The notes under the pieces are model-generated. The model made no database searches. It was not told the origin of the DNA and was given only the letters and a program-made list of their open reading frames with translations. From Alphaproteobacteria bacterium (GTDB lineage: Bacteria; Pseudomonadota; Alphaproteobacteria; JABSOH01; JABAAW01): a stretch of 6,905 nt of DNA. The DNA lies in NCBI GenBank assembly GCA_014238935.1, contig JABAAD010000035.1:1-6905 (forward strand). Reading direction: 5' to 3'. The translations under genes were made by a program, and so were the position numbers. The stretch's first letter is position 1, and each line of letters begins with the position of its first letter. Below are positions 1-6,728 of this stretch, piece after piece.

Positions 1-2395
1 CAACCGCCTTGATCGAATCGCTCATCGATCCCAAATGCACGGGAATGTGCGGCGCGTTTGCAACAAGATTGCCGAGCGCGTCGAACAAAGCGCACGAAAA
101 ATCAAGCCTTTCCTTGATATTCACCGAGTGTGCCGTGTTTTGCAGCGTCAAGCCCATTTGATCTGCGATCGAACGAAACAAGTTTCCCGTGATCTCCAGC
201 AACACGGGATCGGCTTGCAACCCTTTCTGCGCCTTTCTTCCATGCCCTGTGTCAAGCGTACGTACTTTGTTACGCGTACGTTTTTTGCAAGAAGACCGTA
301 CGCGTGTGGCGACAAGGTTGCCCTCCTCGCAGAGCCGTGCAACCCACCCCTCCTCCAACACGATCGTCGAGGAGGGCTCGGTGACGAGCGCAGGACCCGC
401 GATGCGCGCGCCACCCCTCAACCGAACACGCTCAAACAGAGGACAAGTACGCCACACCCCATCGACATAGAGCAGAACGCTTTCCTGAGCTTTCGGCGCG
501 TGCGAAGAAACGCCACCATCACGATCACGAAAACGACGCCGCGCTTGACGCTTTTCTGCGACAACCTCAAGCGAAACAGAATCGATCACCAACCGCTCGC
601 TACGAGCAGCGCGAAAGCCGAAGGCGCGGCGATAGGCTTGCCCGTAGGCACGGCGCATCGCAGAGGCAGAACTCGCCACAACCTCAAGGCTGCTGTCGCT
701 ACCCTCCGCGCGCAAGCGCACCTTGCGTACGACGGAAACCGCCTCGCCGCCCAGCATCTGAAAAGCGACTTGCGCACGCGCCGCCGCCGCCAAAGGCGCG
801 CACGCCGTCTCGACCACCACCGCCGCATCCTCGCCGAAGAATCTCGATACCTGCGCCTCGCGCAACGCGCGCAACGCAGCCTCCCCCATGCCGTAAGCCG
901 AGAGCAACCCCGCCAAAGGATGAAACAGAATCCGCTCCATTCCCAGCCGATCGGCAACCGCGCAGGCATGCTGTCCGCTCGCGCCGCCAAAACTCTGCAG
1001 CGTGTAGCGCGAAACCTCGTAGCCCCGTTCTACGGAAATCTCCCTGATCGCATGCGCCATATTGTCGTTGGCGATAGAAACAAACCCCGCCGCCACCTCC
1101 GCCGCCGAGCGCTCCCCCTGCGCCACGCCACGCGAAACCTCACGGGCAAGCGCGCGAAACTTGCGCGCGACCACCGCACTATCGAGCGCATCGGTACCGC
1201 TCGCGCCGAACTGACGAGGAAAGTGAGCCGCTTGAATTCTTCCCAGCAACACATTGCAATCGGTGAGCGTCAGAGGACCACCGCGACCGTAGCAGGCGGG
1301 ACCGGGCTCTGCTCCCGCTGATTTGGGTCCGACGCGCAACTTGAGACCGTCGAAACACAGCACAGATCCTCCCCCTGCCGCGATCGTACGGATGTTCAGC
1401 ATGGGCGCTCGAAGCCTGACCCCGTCGATCTCGGTTTCGAAACGTCGTTCGAAGGTGCCGTCGTAGTGCGAGACATCGCTGGAAGTTCCCCCCATGTCAA
1501 AGCCGATCAGACGCAACTTCGATACGCCGAACGCGCGTCGTGCCGTTGCCACCATACCCACGACACCGCCCGCAGGTCCGGAGAGTACTGCGTCCTTGCC
1601 GCGAAAATGTTCTTTTGCGACCAGTCCTCCGTTCGACTGCATGAAGAAAATCTTCGTGCCACACAAACTTGCGCCCAAACGCTCCACATAGCCGCGCACG
1701 ACGGGCGAAAGGTAGGCATCCAAGACCGTCGTATCCGCACGCGAGACCACCTTGACCAAAGGAGAGACCTCCGAACTCAGAGAAATTTGTTTGTAGCCCA
1801 AGACGCGCGCAAGCTCGCCTATCCGCTGCTCCTCTTGCGGAAACGCGCACGCGTGCGGCAAGGCGACGGCGAGAGCGCGCAATCCTGCACGAAAAGCCTG
1901 TTCCAGCTTTGTACGCACCTCCGCCTCGTCGAGCGCTTTCAAGCAGCAGCCCCGCACATCGCGTCTGGTCTTGATTTCCACAACTCGATCGTAGAGCGGT
2001 TTCGGACGGCGAATGTTTCGGGCAAAAATATCAGGACGCGTCTGATAGCCGATCAGCAACAGATCTCGAAAGCCCTCTGCCACAACGAACAAAGTCGGCT
2101 CGCCCTTGCGTTCGAGCAGCGCGTTCGTCGCAACGGTCGTGCCCATCTTCACAACGGCGACAGAGCCTCGCGGTTGGACCAAGCTCGCCAAGCGCGCGAT
2201 CCCCGCAAGCGCCGCGTCTTCGTAGTGTGGCGACGAAGAGAGCAGCTTCAATGTCAGCATGTCGCCGAAGCGCGACACCTCGCTTGGCAGCGGAGCGACG
2301 ATTCGGCTGGAGCGCGGCGGACGCGCGACGATATCGGTGAAAGTTCCGCCGCGATCGATGAAGAACTGCCACCCCGATTCTATGGACGATTCCAT
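1..2395 (-). CDS. oplA: 5-oxoprolinase (HyuA-HyuB fusion type), 3' part beyond the window
   Basis: The gene starts at ATG 2395 and stays open for 798 codons to the left edge, so its C-terminal part is missing here. 5-Oxoprolinase is a cytosolic enzyme that hydrolyses 5-oxo-L-proline to glutamate using ATP. The N-terminus has the phosphate-loop motif IDRGGTFTD (residues 13-21); IDRGG is typical of oxoprolinases, where hydantoinase/acetone carboxylase relatives usually have D-x-GG. KMGTTVATNALLERKGE follows (83-99). The central ATPase-fold domain shows GFDMGGTSSDVS (298-309), AGGGSV (340-345), GPKSAGAEPGPACYG (356-370) and QSFGGASGQHACAVAD (467-482). After a basic linker (about 697-727) the HyuB-like half begins at DPVLLEITGNLFRSIADQMG (729-748) and continues with NTAHSVNIKERLDFSCA. 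Full-length family members are about 1200-1300 residues, so roughly two thirds is seen. The start fits because the motif lies 12 residues in and AAAGGCGAG sits upstream at 2410-2402. The family is clear; substrate specificity is inferred. Confidence 0.93.
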   Translation of the reverse strand, partial: MESSIESGWQFFIDRGGTFTDIVARPPRSSRIVAPLPSEVSRFGDMLTLKLLSSSPHYEDAALAGIARLASLVQPRGSVAVVKMGTTVATNALLERKGEPTLFVVAEGFRDLLLIGYQTRPDIFARNIRRPKPLYDRVVEIKTRRDVRGCCLKALDEAEVRTKLEQAFRAGLRALAVALPHACAFPQEEQRIGELARVLGYKQISLSSEVSPLVKVVSRADTTVLDAYLSPVVRGYVERLGASLCGTKIFFMQSNGGLVAKEHFRGKDAVLSGPAGGVVGMVATARRAFGVSKLRLIGFDMGGTSSDVSHYDGTFERRFETEIDGVRLRAPMLNIRTIAAGGGSVLCFDGLKLRVGPKSAGAEPGPACYGRGGPLTLTDCNVLLGRIQAAHFPRQFGASGTDALDSAVVARKFRALAREVSRGVAQGERSAAEVAAGFVSIANDNMAHAIREISVERGYEVSRYTLQSFGGASGQHACAVADRLGMERILFHPLAGLLSAYGMGEAALRALREAQVSRFFGEDAAVVVETACAPLAAAARAQVAFQMLGGEAVSVVRKVRLRAEGSDSSLEVVASSASAMRRAYGQAYRRAFGFRAARSERLVIDSVSLEVVAEKRQARRRFRDRDGGVSSHAPKAQESVLLYVDGVWRTCPLFERVRLRGGARIAGPALVTEPSSTIVLEEGWVARLCEEGNLVATRVRSSCKKRTRNKVRTLDTGHGRKAQKGLQADPVLLEITGNLFRSIADQMGLTLQNTAHSVNIKERLDFSCALFDALGNLVANAPHIPVHLGSMSDSIKAV

Positions 2396-2403
2396 GCTAG
2401 ACT
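2395..2403 (+). promoter_or_regulatory. Possible extended -10 promoter for the tRNA gene
   Basis: TGCTAGACT lies 15 bp before the tRNA 5' end. It reads as a TGn extension followed by TAGACT, which matches 4 of 6 bases of the sigma70 -10 consensus. No convincing -35 box lies 16-18 bp upstream. The element overlaps the first base of the oplA start codon and its upstream spacer on the opposite strand. It is the best candidate in this tight space, but only a weak one. Confidence 0.3.
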
Positions 2404-2418
2404 CGCCTTTGCTCGCTT

Positions 2419-2492
2419 GTCCTCGTAGCTCAGCAGGATAGAGCACAGGATTCCTAATCCTGGGGTCGTGGGTTCGAATCCCGCCGAGGACG
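2419..2492 (+). tRNA. tRNA-Arg (anticodon CCU)
   Basis: A complete cloverleaf can be drawn by eye. The acceptor stem GTCCTCG (2419-2425) pairs with CGAGGAC (2485-2491), with discriminator G at 2492. The D stem is GCTC/GAGC. The anticodon stem CAGGA/TCCTG encloses the loop TTCCTAA, giving anticodon CCT at 2453-2455, which reads the AGG arginine codon. The T arm is GTGGG-TTCGAAT-CCCGC. The 3' CCA is not encoded and must be added after transcription; this argues against enterobacteria, which encode it. No T-run terminator follows. It is the only plus-strand gene here, squeezed between two minus-strand genes: 23 bp from the oxoprolinase start and 29 bp from the permease stop. tRNA 3' ends are common integration sites, but no integrase or duplicated 3' end is seen. 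Confidence 0.97.
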
Positions 2493-2521
2493 CTCGATAG
2501 CGGAGTTGCTTCCTACAAGGT

Positions 2522-4510
2522 TCAAGCGAGTCCCAGCTGCTTCTTACGAGCATCCGACCAAGCGACGACGAGCCTGTCGACGGTCAAGCCCATAAAAGCG
2601 ATGCATAAGCCCACGACCAGCCCTTTTCCCGCGTCGTTGAAGGTCAAGGCACGAAATATCTCCTGTCCCAAATCTGTCGTTCCGATGAAGGCGGCAATCG
2701 TCACCATAAAGAGCGCGAACATGATCGTTTGATTGACCCCGAGCATGATCTCAGGCAAGGCGAGCGGCATGCGCACCTTCCACAAAACCTGTCGCGGCGT
2801 AGCACCACAGATGAGCGCTGCTTCGACGGTCTCATGGGAGATGCCGCGCAGTCCGAAGATGGTGTAGCGCACGATCGGAATCGACGCGTAGATGACGACC
2901 GCCATGATAGCGGCGACATCTCCGACGCGAAAGAGCATGATGACAGGGATGAGGTAGATGAAAGAGGGAAAAGTCTGCAAGCTGTCGCAGACCAGCATGA
3001 CCGAGCGCGTGCGTCTTTCCGAGAGCGACGCCCAAATTCCGAGCGGCAAGCCGAGCAAAGCACAACATAGCAGCGAGACGAAGACCATGTAAGCGGTGAT
3101 CGTGGAGCGCGCCCAATATCCTGAAAGCACGATGAACAAGATAAAGCACGAGACCGTTGCCGCTAGCCTCCAGCCTCCCAACCGAAAGCCCAAAGCGGCA
3201 GCGACAAAAAGATAGAACGGCCACGGCAGCCACTGGAAAGTGCTGCGCACAGGAATCAGCACATAGATCAACAATCCCTCGCGGAAAAAACTGAGCGCAT
3301 CGAACCAATGGACGGTGATGTAGACAACGAAGCTGTCCCACATGGGAGCCGTTGTGACAGTCCAGCTTTTCGGAAAGGTTTGTCCGACGGGATGCAACCA
3401 CGCCCCCACCAGCGACAACAGCAAGACGACAATGGCGACGCTAGAGTGAGGAAAACGTCGCCACAACGCTCCCACAACCTTGCGCTCGCGCGGCTTCTTC
3501 TCGCTCAGCGCGATGCTCAAACGATCCAGAGTGACGGCGACGAAAACGATGGCAACACCGATCTCGAGCGCCTGTCCGAGCCGCAGCGATTGGAGGCGAA
3601 AGAGCAAGTCCTGACCCAGTCCCCTCGCGCCGATGAACGAGGAGATCACGACCATCGCCAAGCATTGCATGACGACCTGATTGACGCCCAACAACAAGGC
3701 TTGCAAAGCCGACGGAAGCTCGACGCGCCACAACATCTGTCGTGCGTTGCATCCTGCCATAAGCCCTGCCTCGCGCACCTCGTTGGAGACGCCGCGCAAG
3801 CCTATGAGCGTAAGACGCGCCATCGGCGGAAAGGCGAACAAGATCGTAGCGATCACGCCCGCCTTGTGCGAGACACCGATAAAGATGGCAACGGGGATCA
3901 GGTAAGAGAAATGTGGCAAGGATTGCAAGACATTGAGAAAGGGCCAGACGATCTTCTCGACGCGCTTTGAGCGAGCAGCCGCGATGCCGATACCCAGCCC
4001 CAATCCCGCCGCGATCGGAGCGGCGACCAAGACGACCGAGAGGGTCACCAACGAAAGCGTCCATTTTCCGAAGAGCGCCATATAGAAGATGCACCCCGAT
4101 GCGAGCAGGGCGAGTCGCGCTCCCTTCACCCACCATCCGAAAACAAAGACGAGCCCGACCAGCGCCGTCCAAGGCAGCGGCGGCAGGTGCCACGCAGAAA
4201 AGCCCGAGATCAGCAAACCCTCCACAAGTCCCAACGGCACATCCACGCCAGACGCAATCCCCCTTGTTATCTCGCGGAAGGTGATGCCGAACAGCAAAGG
4301 GGTTTTCTTCAAAAACTCGACGACGGCGTTGATGATATCGATGAAGGGCAACCCCATTTCGCGCGGCCAAACGCGCGTCCAAGCGGGCAGGAGCTGCACA
4401 ACGCCCACGATGCTGCTCGCGCCGACCAGCAAGAAAAGCCAAAACATGCCTCCTCGACCGAACCCCTGACGCGACACAGTAGAGGCGCGCGTCTCGGCAA
4501 GGCTTGTCAT
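2522..4510 (-). CDS. proW: Betaine/TMAO-type ABC transporter permease, two fused ProW-like domains
   Basis: This 662-residue inner-membrane protein forms the translocation channel of a compatible-solute importer. It contains two ProW-type domains in one chain. The first is at about residues 140-335, with an EAA loop at 247-266 (EAGLMAGCNARQMLWRVELP) followed by LLGVNQVVMQ and GARGLGQ. The second is at about 470-650, with its loop at 563-582 (EAALICGATPRQVLWKVRMP) followed by MLGVNQTIM and TTDLGQ. Extra hydrophobic segments precede each domain (about 22-43, 112-148, 357-372, 430-465). Standard ProW is about 350 residues and works as a dimer, so one copy here should supply both membrane halves. 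The start ATG overlaps the ATPase stop as ATGA (4507-4510). The local Shine-Dalgarno is weak, which points to translational coupling. The stop is TGA at 2524-2522. The family is sure; the substrate is not. TMAO permeases of the Tmo type are an alternative. Confidence 0.93.
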   Translation of the reverse strand: MTSLAETRASTVSRQGFGRGGMFWLFLLVGASSIVGVVQLLPAWTRVWPREMGLPFIDIINAVVEFLKKTPLLFGITFREITRGIASGVDVPLGLVEGLLISGFSAWHLPPLPWTALVGLVFVFGWWVKGARLALLASGCIFYMALFGKWTLSLVTLSVVLVAAPIAAGLGLGIGIAAARSKRVEKIVWPFLNVLQSLPHFSYLIPVAIFIGVSHKAGVIATILFAFPPMARLTLIGLRGVSNEVREAGLMAGCNARQMLWRVELPSALQALLLGVNQVVMQCLAMVVISSFIGARGLGQDLLFRLQSLRLGQALEIGVAIVFVAVTLDRLSIALSEKKPRERKVVGALWRRFPHSSVAIVVLLLSLVGAWLHPVGQTFPKSWTVTTAPMWDSFVVYITVHWFDALSFFREGLLIYVLIPVRSTFQWLPWPFYLFVAAALGFRLGGWRLAATVSCFILFIVLSGYWARSTITAYMVFVSLLCCALLGLPLGIWASLSERRTRSVMLVCDSLQTFPSFIYLIPVIMLFRVGDVAAIMAVVIYASIPIVRYTIFGLRGISHETVEAALICGATPRQVLWKVRMPLALPEIMLGVNQTIMFALFMVTIAAFIGTTDLGQEIFRALTFNDAGKGLVVGLCIAFMGLTVDRLVVAWSDARKKQLGLA

Positions 4511-5538
4511 GCGAACATCACTTTCAACAGAGCCTCGCGCGAAAGGCTGCCGACCGCGCGACCCTGAGCATCGACGACGGCACAGGGAGTGTTGCTCGAC
4601 AAGACACGCTCGGCGACACTTGCCAGCGAGGCATCCTGTGAAACGCTCGCACCCTTGCCCTTGTTGCTCCCTCGCTCCATAACGCTACGCACCGAGACGA
4701 CCTTCTCGCGTGCGATGTCGCGCGTGAACTCGCGCACATAGGCTGTTTTGGGCGACAAGACGATCTCTTCGGGCGTGCCCGTCTGCACGATGCGACCTTC
4801 GTTCATCAACACGATGCGATCGGCGAGGCGGATCGCTTCGTCGAAATCGTGGGTGACGAACAGGATCGATTTTTTCAAGCGGCTTTGAATTTTGAGAAAT
4901 TCGTCCTGCATCTCGCGGCGGATCAACGGATCGAGCGCGGAGAAGGGTTCGTCCAAAAACCACAGCTCGGGCTGAACGACGAGCGAGCGCGCGATCCCGA
5001 CGCGCTGTTGCTGTCCGCCGGAGAGCGAACGCGGATAGTAGTCCTCGCGTGCAGCCAAGCCGACCAGTCCGATCGTCTCGCGCGCGCGGCGGCTGCGCTC
5101 CTCGCGCCCCACCCCCTGCATCTCCAAAGGGAAGGCGACATTTTCCAGCACCGTGCGATGCGGCAACAGGGCAAAGTGCTGAAAGACCATTCCCATGCGA
5201 TGCCTGCGAATCGCTATCGTCTCGGCAGAGCTGGCTTGAAGGAAATCTTTTTCTTCGAACACGACCGTCCCGAACGAGGGCTCGACCAACCGCGAGAGGC
5301 AACGGATCAGCGTCGACTTTCCAGATCCCGAAAGCCCCATCACAACTAATATCTCGCCGCGATGGAGATCCAACGACGCATCGCACACCGCAGCCTCCCC
5401 TCCCATTGCGCGCAGGGTATCTTTCTCCGAGGGTTTGAAAGAAAATTTCGAGAGCCTGAGCCTACGCGCACCAACGCCATACACCTTCCACAGCCCTCGG
5501 CAAGACAACAACGGCTTCGAAGACGATCGTTCGTTCAT
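4507..5538 (-). CDS. proV: Betaine/TMAO-type ABC transporter ATP-binding protein
   Basis: This 343-residue cytoplasmic ATPase powers the importer; two copies should dock on the EAA loops of the fused permease. Visible motifs are Walker A GLSGSGKST (68-76), Q-loop Gln120 in GMVFQHFALLPHRTVLENVA, signature LSGGQQQRVG (172-181), Walker B ending in LWFLDEP (192-198), D-loop SALD (200-203) and switch His230 in VTHDFDEA. SALDPLIRREMQDEFLKIQ is typical of the ProV/OpuAA group. Residues about 280-342 look like one CBS segment (VRSVMERG, then CAVVDAQGRAVGSL); E. coli ProV is about 400 residues and usually carries a pair. The start is well supported: AAGGAG (5551-5546) lies 7 nt before ATG. The end overlaps the permease start by 4 bp. 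An intercistronic stem-loop precedes the gene and may lower its expression relative to the binding protein. Confidence 0.95.
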   Translation of the reverse strand: MNERSSSKPLLSCRGLWKVYGVGARRLRLSKFSFKPSEKDTLRAMGGEAAVCDASLDLHRGEILVVMGLSGSGKSTLIRCLSRLVEPSFGTVVFEEKDFLQASSAETIAIRRHRMGMVFQHFALLPHRTVLENVAFPLEMQGVGREERSRRARETIGLVGLAAREDYYPRSLSGGQQQRVGIARSLVVQPELWFLDEPFSALDPLIRREMQDEFLKIQSRLKKSILFVTHDFDEAIRLADRIVLMNEGRIVQTGTPEEIVLSPKTAYVREFTRDIAREKVVSVRSVMERGSNKGKGASVSQDASLASVAERVLSSNTPCAVVDAQGRAVGSLSREALLKVMFA

Positions 5539-5576
5539 CGCACCGCTCCTTCCTTTTTCTGTTTTTTGTAAAAGAC

Positions 5577-5630
5577 TCTCCTCGCGCCATCCTCAAGACA
5601 AGAAATTGTCTCGAAGGCAACGCGAGGAGA
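5577..5630 (-). terminator. Long intercistronic stem-loop (partial terminator or mRNA-stabilising hairpin)
   Basis: Two 25-nt arms (5577-5601 and 5606-5630) flank a 4-nt loop. The outer ten pairs are perfect (TCTCCTCGCG with CGCGAGGAGA). The rest pairs with several G-U wobbles and one C-A mismatch when read as minus-strand RNA. The loop is UUUC in the minus-strand transcript. After the hairpin the transcript reads GUCUUUUAC, a short U-tract, so termination would be incomplete. It begins 23 nt after the binding-protein stop and ends 38 bp before the ATPase start. Such hairpins commonly protect the 3' end of a highly expressed binding-protein message, as between malE and malF. The structure is visible; its function is inferred. 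Confidence 0.6.
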
Positions 5631-5653
5631 AAAGCCTCATGACAGGAAAAAGG

Positions 5654-6631
5654 TTACTTCCACTTTTTCCACTTTTCGTTGTCTGCCAGCCACTTGTCCG
5701 CGGCAGCTTCGGGCTCGAGCCCGTCGACATCGGCAAGTTTTGCCATCACGGCGATGTCCAAGTTGGAGAAGTCTATTTGCTTGATGATATCGAAGGCATC
5801 TGGATTTTCTTCCTGAAACTTCTTCGACATGCCGATCTTCAAATAGCCCCCCTTGGGATTGCCGCAATCGTAGGTTTTTTCCTTGTTGATACCCCACGAG
5901 GCATCCTTTTGGCATGCTTCGTCGTATTCGGGAAATTCGATGAACTTGCCGTCGTAGATCGCCTCGATGAAGTTGGGCGTCCAGTTGAACAAGACGATCG
6001 GTGCCTTGCGCTCGGATGCCGACTTCAGCTCTGCCCACAGGGCAGCTGCCGAGCCTGCGTTCACAACCTTGAAGTTCACGCCCAAACCTTCGACTCGCTC
6101 GTTATCGTGCTTCAGCCAGTCCACGGGACCTGCCAAGAAGCGACCTTTGGGTTTTGTTTCGGCGGTTGCAAACTTTTCGGCGCAGGCATTCAACGCCTTC
6201 CAGTCGGGCAGACCGGGACATTGCTCTTCCACATAGCTTGGATACCACCATTCTTCGCGTGTCTTCGCCGAGTGCGTTGCCGCATCGACGACGCAGCCCT
6301 CATCGACGACTTTTTCGAAGGCGACTCCGAACGCTCCCTGCCACACTTCGTGCACGACATCGATATCCCCCTCGCACATCGATGTATAGACGACCTGACT
6401 GTCGGAGTTCACATACTCGACCTTGAAGCCTTGGTTCTCCAAAATCTTGCCGACGATTTGCGCGCCGACGATTTGACTCGACCAGTTGTGGACGGGAATC
6501 CGAATCGGCGCGACTTCTGAGCGATCCATCATCATCTCGTCTTCGCTACTGCAGCTACTAACACCGAGTGCGACGAACGAAAGGGCGACGACGAACGCGA
6601 CGCACCCTAAGGGTTTCTTGAATATTTTCAT
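5654..6631 (-). CDS. proX: Glycine betaine/TMAO-type ABC transporter substrate-binding lipoprotein
   Basis: This 325-residue binding protein captures the solute outside the inner membrane and delivers it to the permease. Residues 1-26 form a signal peptide: a basic start MKIFKKP, a hydrophobic core, then VSSC, which makes Cys27 a likely lipidation site. The mature part matches the OpuAC/ProX family, with PVHNWSSQIV (47-56), HEVWQGA, EEWWYPSYV (126-134), CPGLPDWKALNACAEKF (138-154), GPVDWLKHD and LFNWTPNFIEAIY. Several conserved tryptophans (50, 97, 128, 129, 217) could build the aromatic cage that holds a quaternary ammonium group. Six further cysteines (86, 113, 138, 150, 240, 256) may form disulfides. 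The start at 6631 is preferred over an upstream in-frame ATG at 6745 because AAAGGAG (6645-6639) sits 7 nt ahead and a proper signal peptide results. It is the first gene of the transporter operon. Substrate could be betaine, TMAO, choline or a related compound. Confidence 0.94.
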   Translation of the reverse strand: MKIFKKPLGCVAFVVALSFVALGVSSCSSEDEMMMDRSEVAPIRIPVHNWSSQIVGAQIVGKILENQGFKVEYVNSDSQVVYTSMCEGDIDVVHEVWQGAFGVAFEKVVDEGCVVDAATHSAKTREEWWYPSYVEEQCPGLPDWKALNACAEKFATAETKPKGRFLAGPVDWLKHDNERVEGLGVNFKVVNAGSAAALWAELKSASERKAPIVLFNWTPNFIEAIYDGKFIEFPEYDEACQKDASWGINKEKTYDCGNPKGGYLKIGMSKKFQEENPDAFDIIKQIDFSNLDIAVMAKLADVDGLEPEAAADKWLADNEKWKKWK

Positions 6632-6637
6632 TTTCTG

Positions 6638-6671
6638 TCTCCTTTGCTGACGATTGCTAAGAAGAGTCAGC
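6638..6671 (-). promoter_or_regulatory. Leader structure around the binding-protein ribosome binding site
   Basis: In the transcript a perfect 6-bp stem, GCUGAC (6671-6666) with GUCAGC (6651-6646), ends one base before AAGGAGA of the Shine-Dalgarno region. Inside its loop UCUUCUU (6665-6659) can pair with AAGGAGA (6644-6638), giving seven pairs with one G-U. The two helices cross, so they could be alternatives or a strained pseudoknot. This would allow control of translation, but pairing this short may also arise by chance. Confidence 0.3.
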
Positions 6672-6728
6672 TCCCCCACACAGACCCCTCCCTTGTTGAG
6701 TGCTTGCAACTCTATTTCTTGAAGGATC

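Noticed and set aside
35..1321. Plus-strand open frame of 428 codons
   Set aside because: It is antisense to oplA, is rich in Arg and His with no recognisable domain, and has no ribosome binding site. The minus strand here encodes conserved oxoprolinase motifs.
1466..2428. Plus-strand open frame of 320 codons
   Set aside because: It is opposite the N-terminal half of oplA and runs into the tRNA gene. Its composition is that of a mirror frame of a GC-rich gene.
2419..2492. tRNA 3' end as an attachment site of an integrated element
   Set aside because: No integrase, no second copy of the tRNA 3' end and no change in composition are visible nearby.
2493..2521. Terminator after the tRNA gene
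   Set aside because: Only a weak, bulged GCTTCC/GGTTCAAGC pairing is present and there is no T-run.
5435..6520. Plus-strand open frame of 361 codons
   Set aside because: It lies antisense to the binding protein and crosses the intercistronic hairpin. The opposite strand has a signal peptide, family motifs and a strong Shine-Dalgarno.
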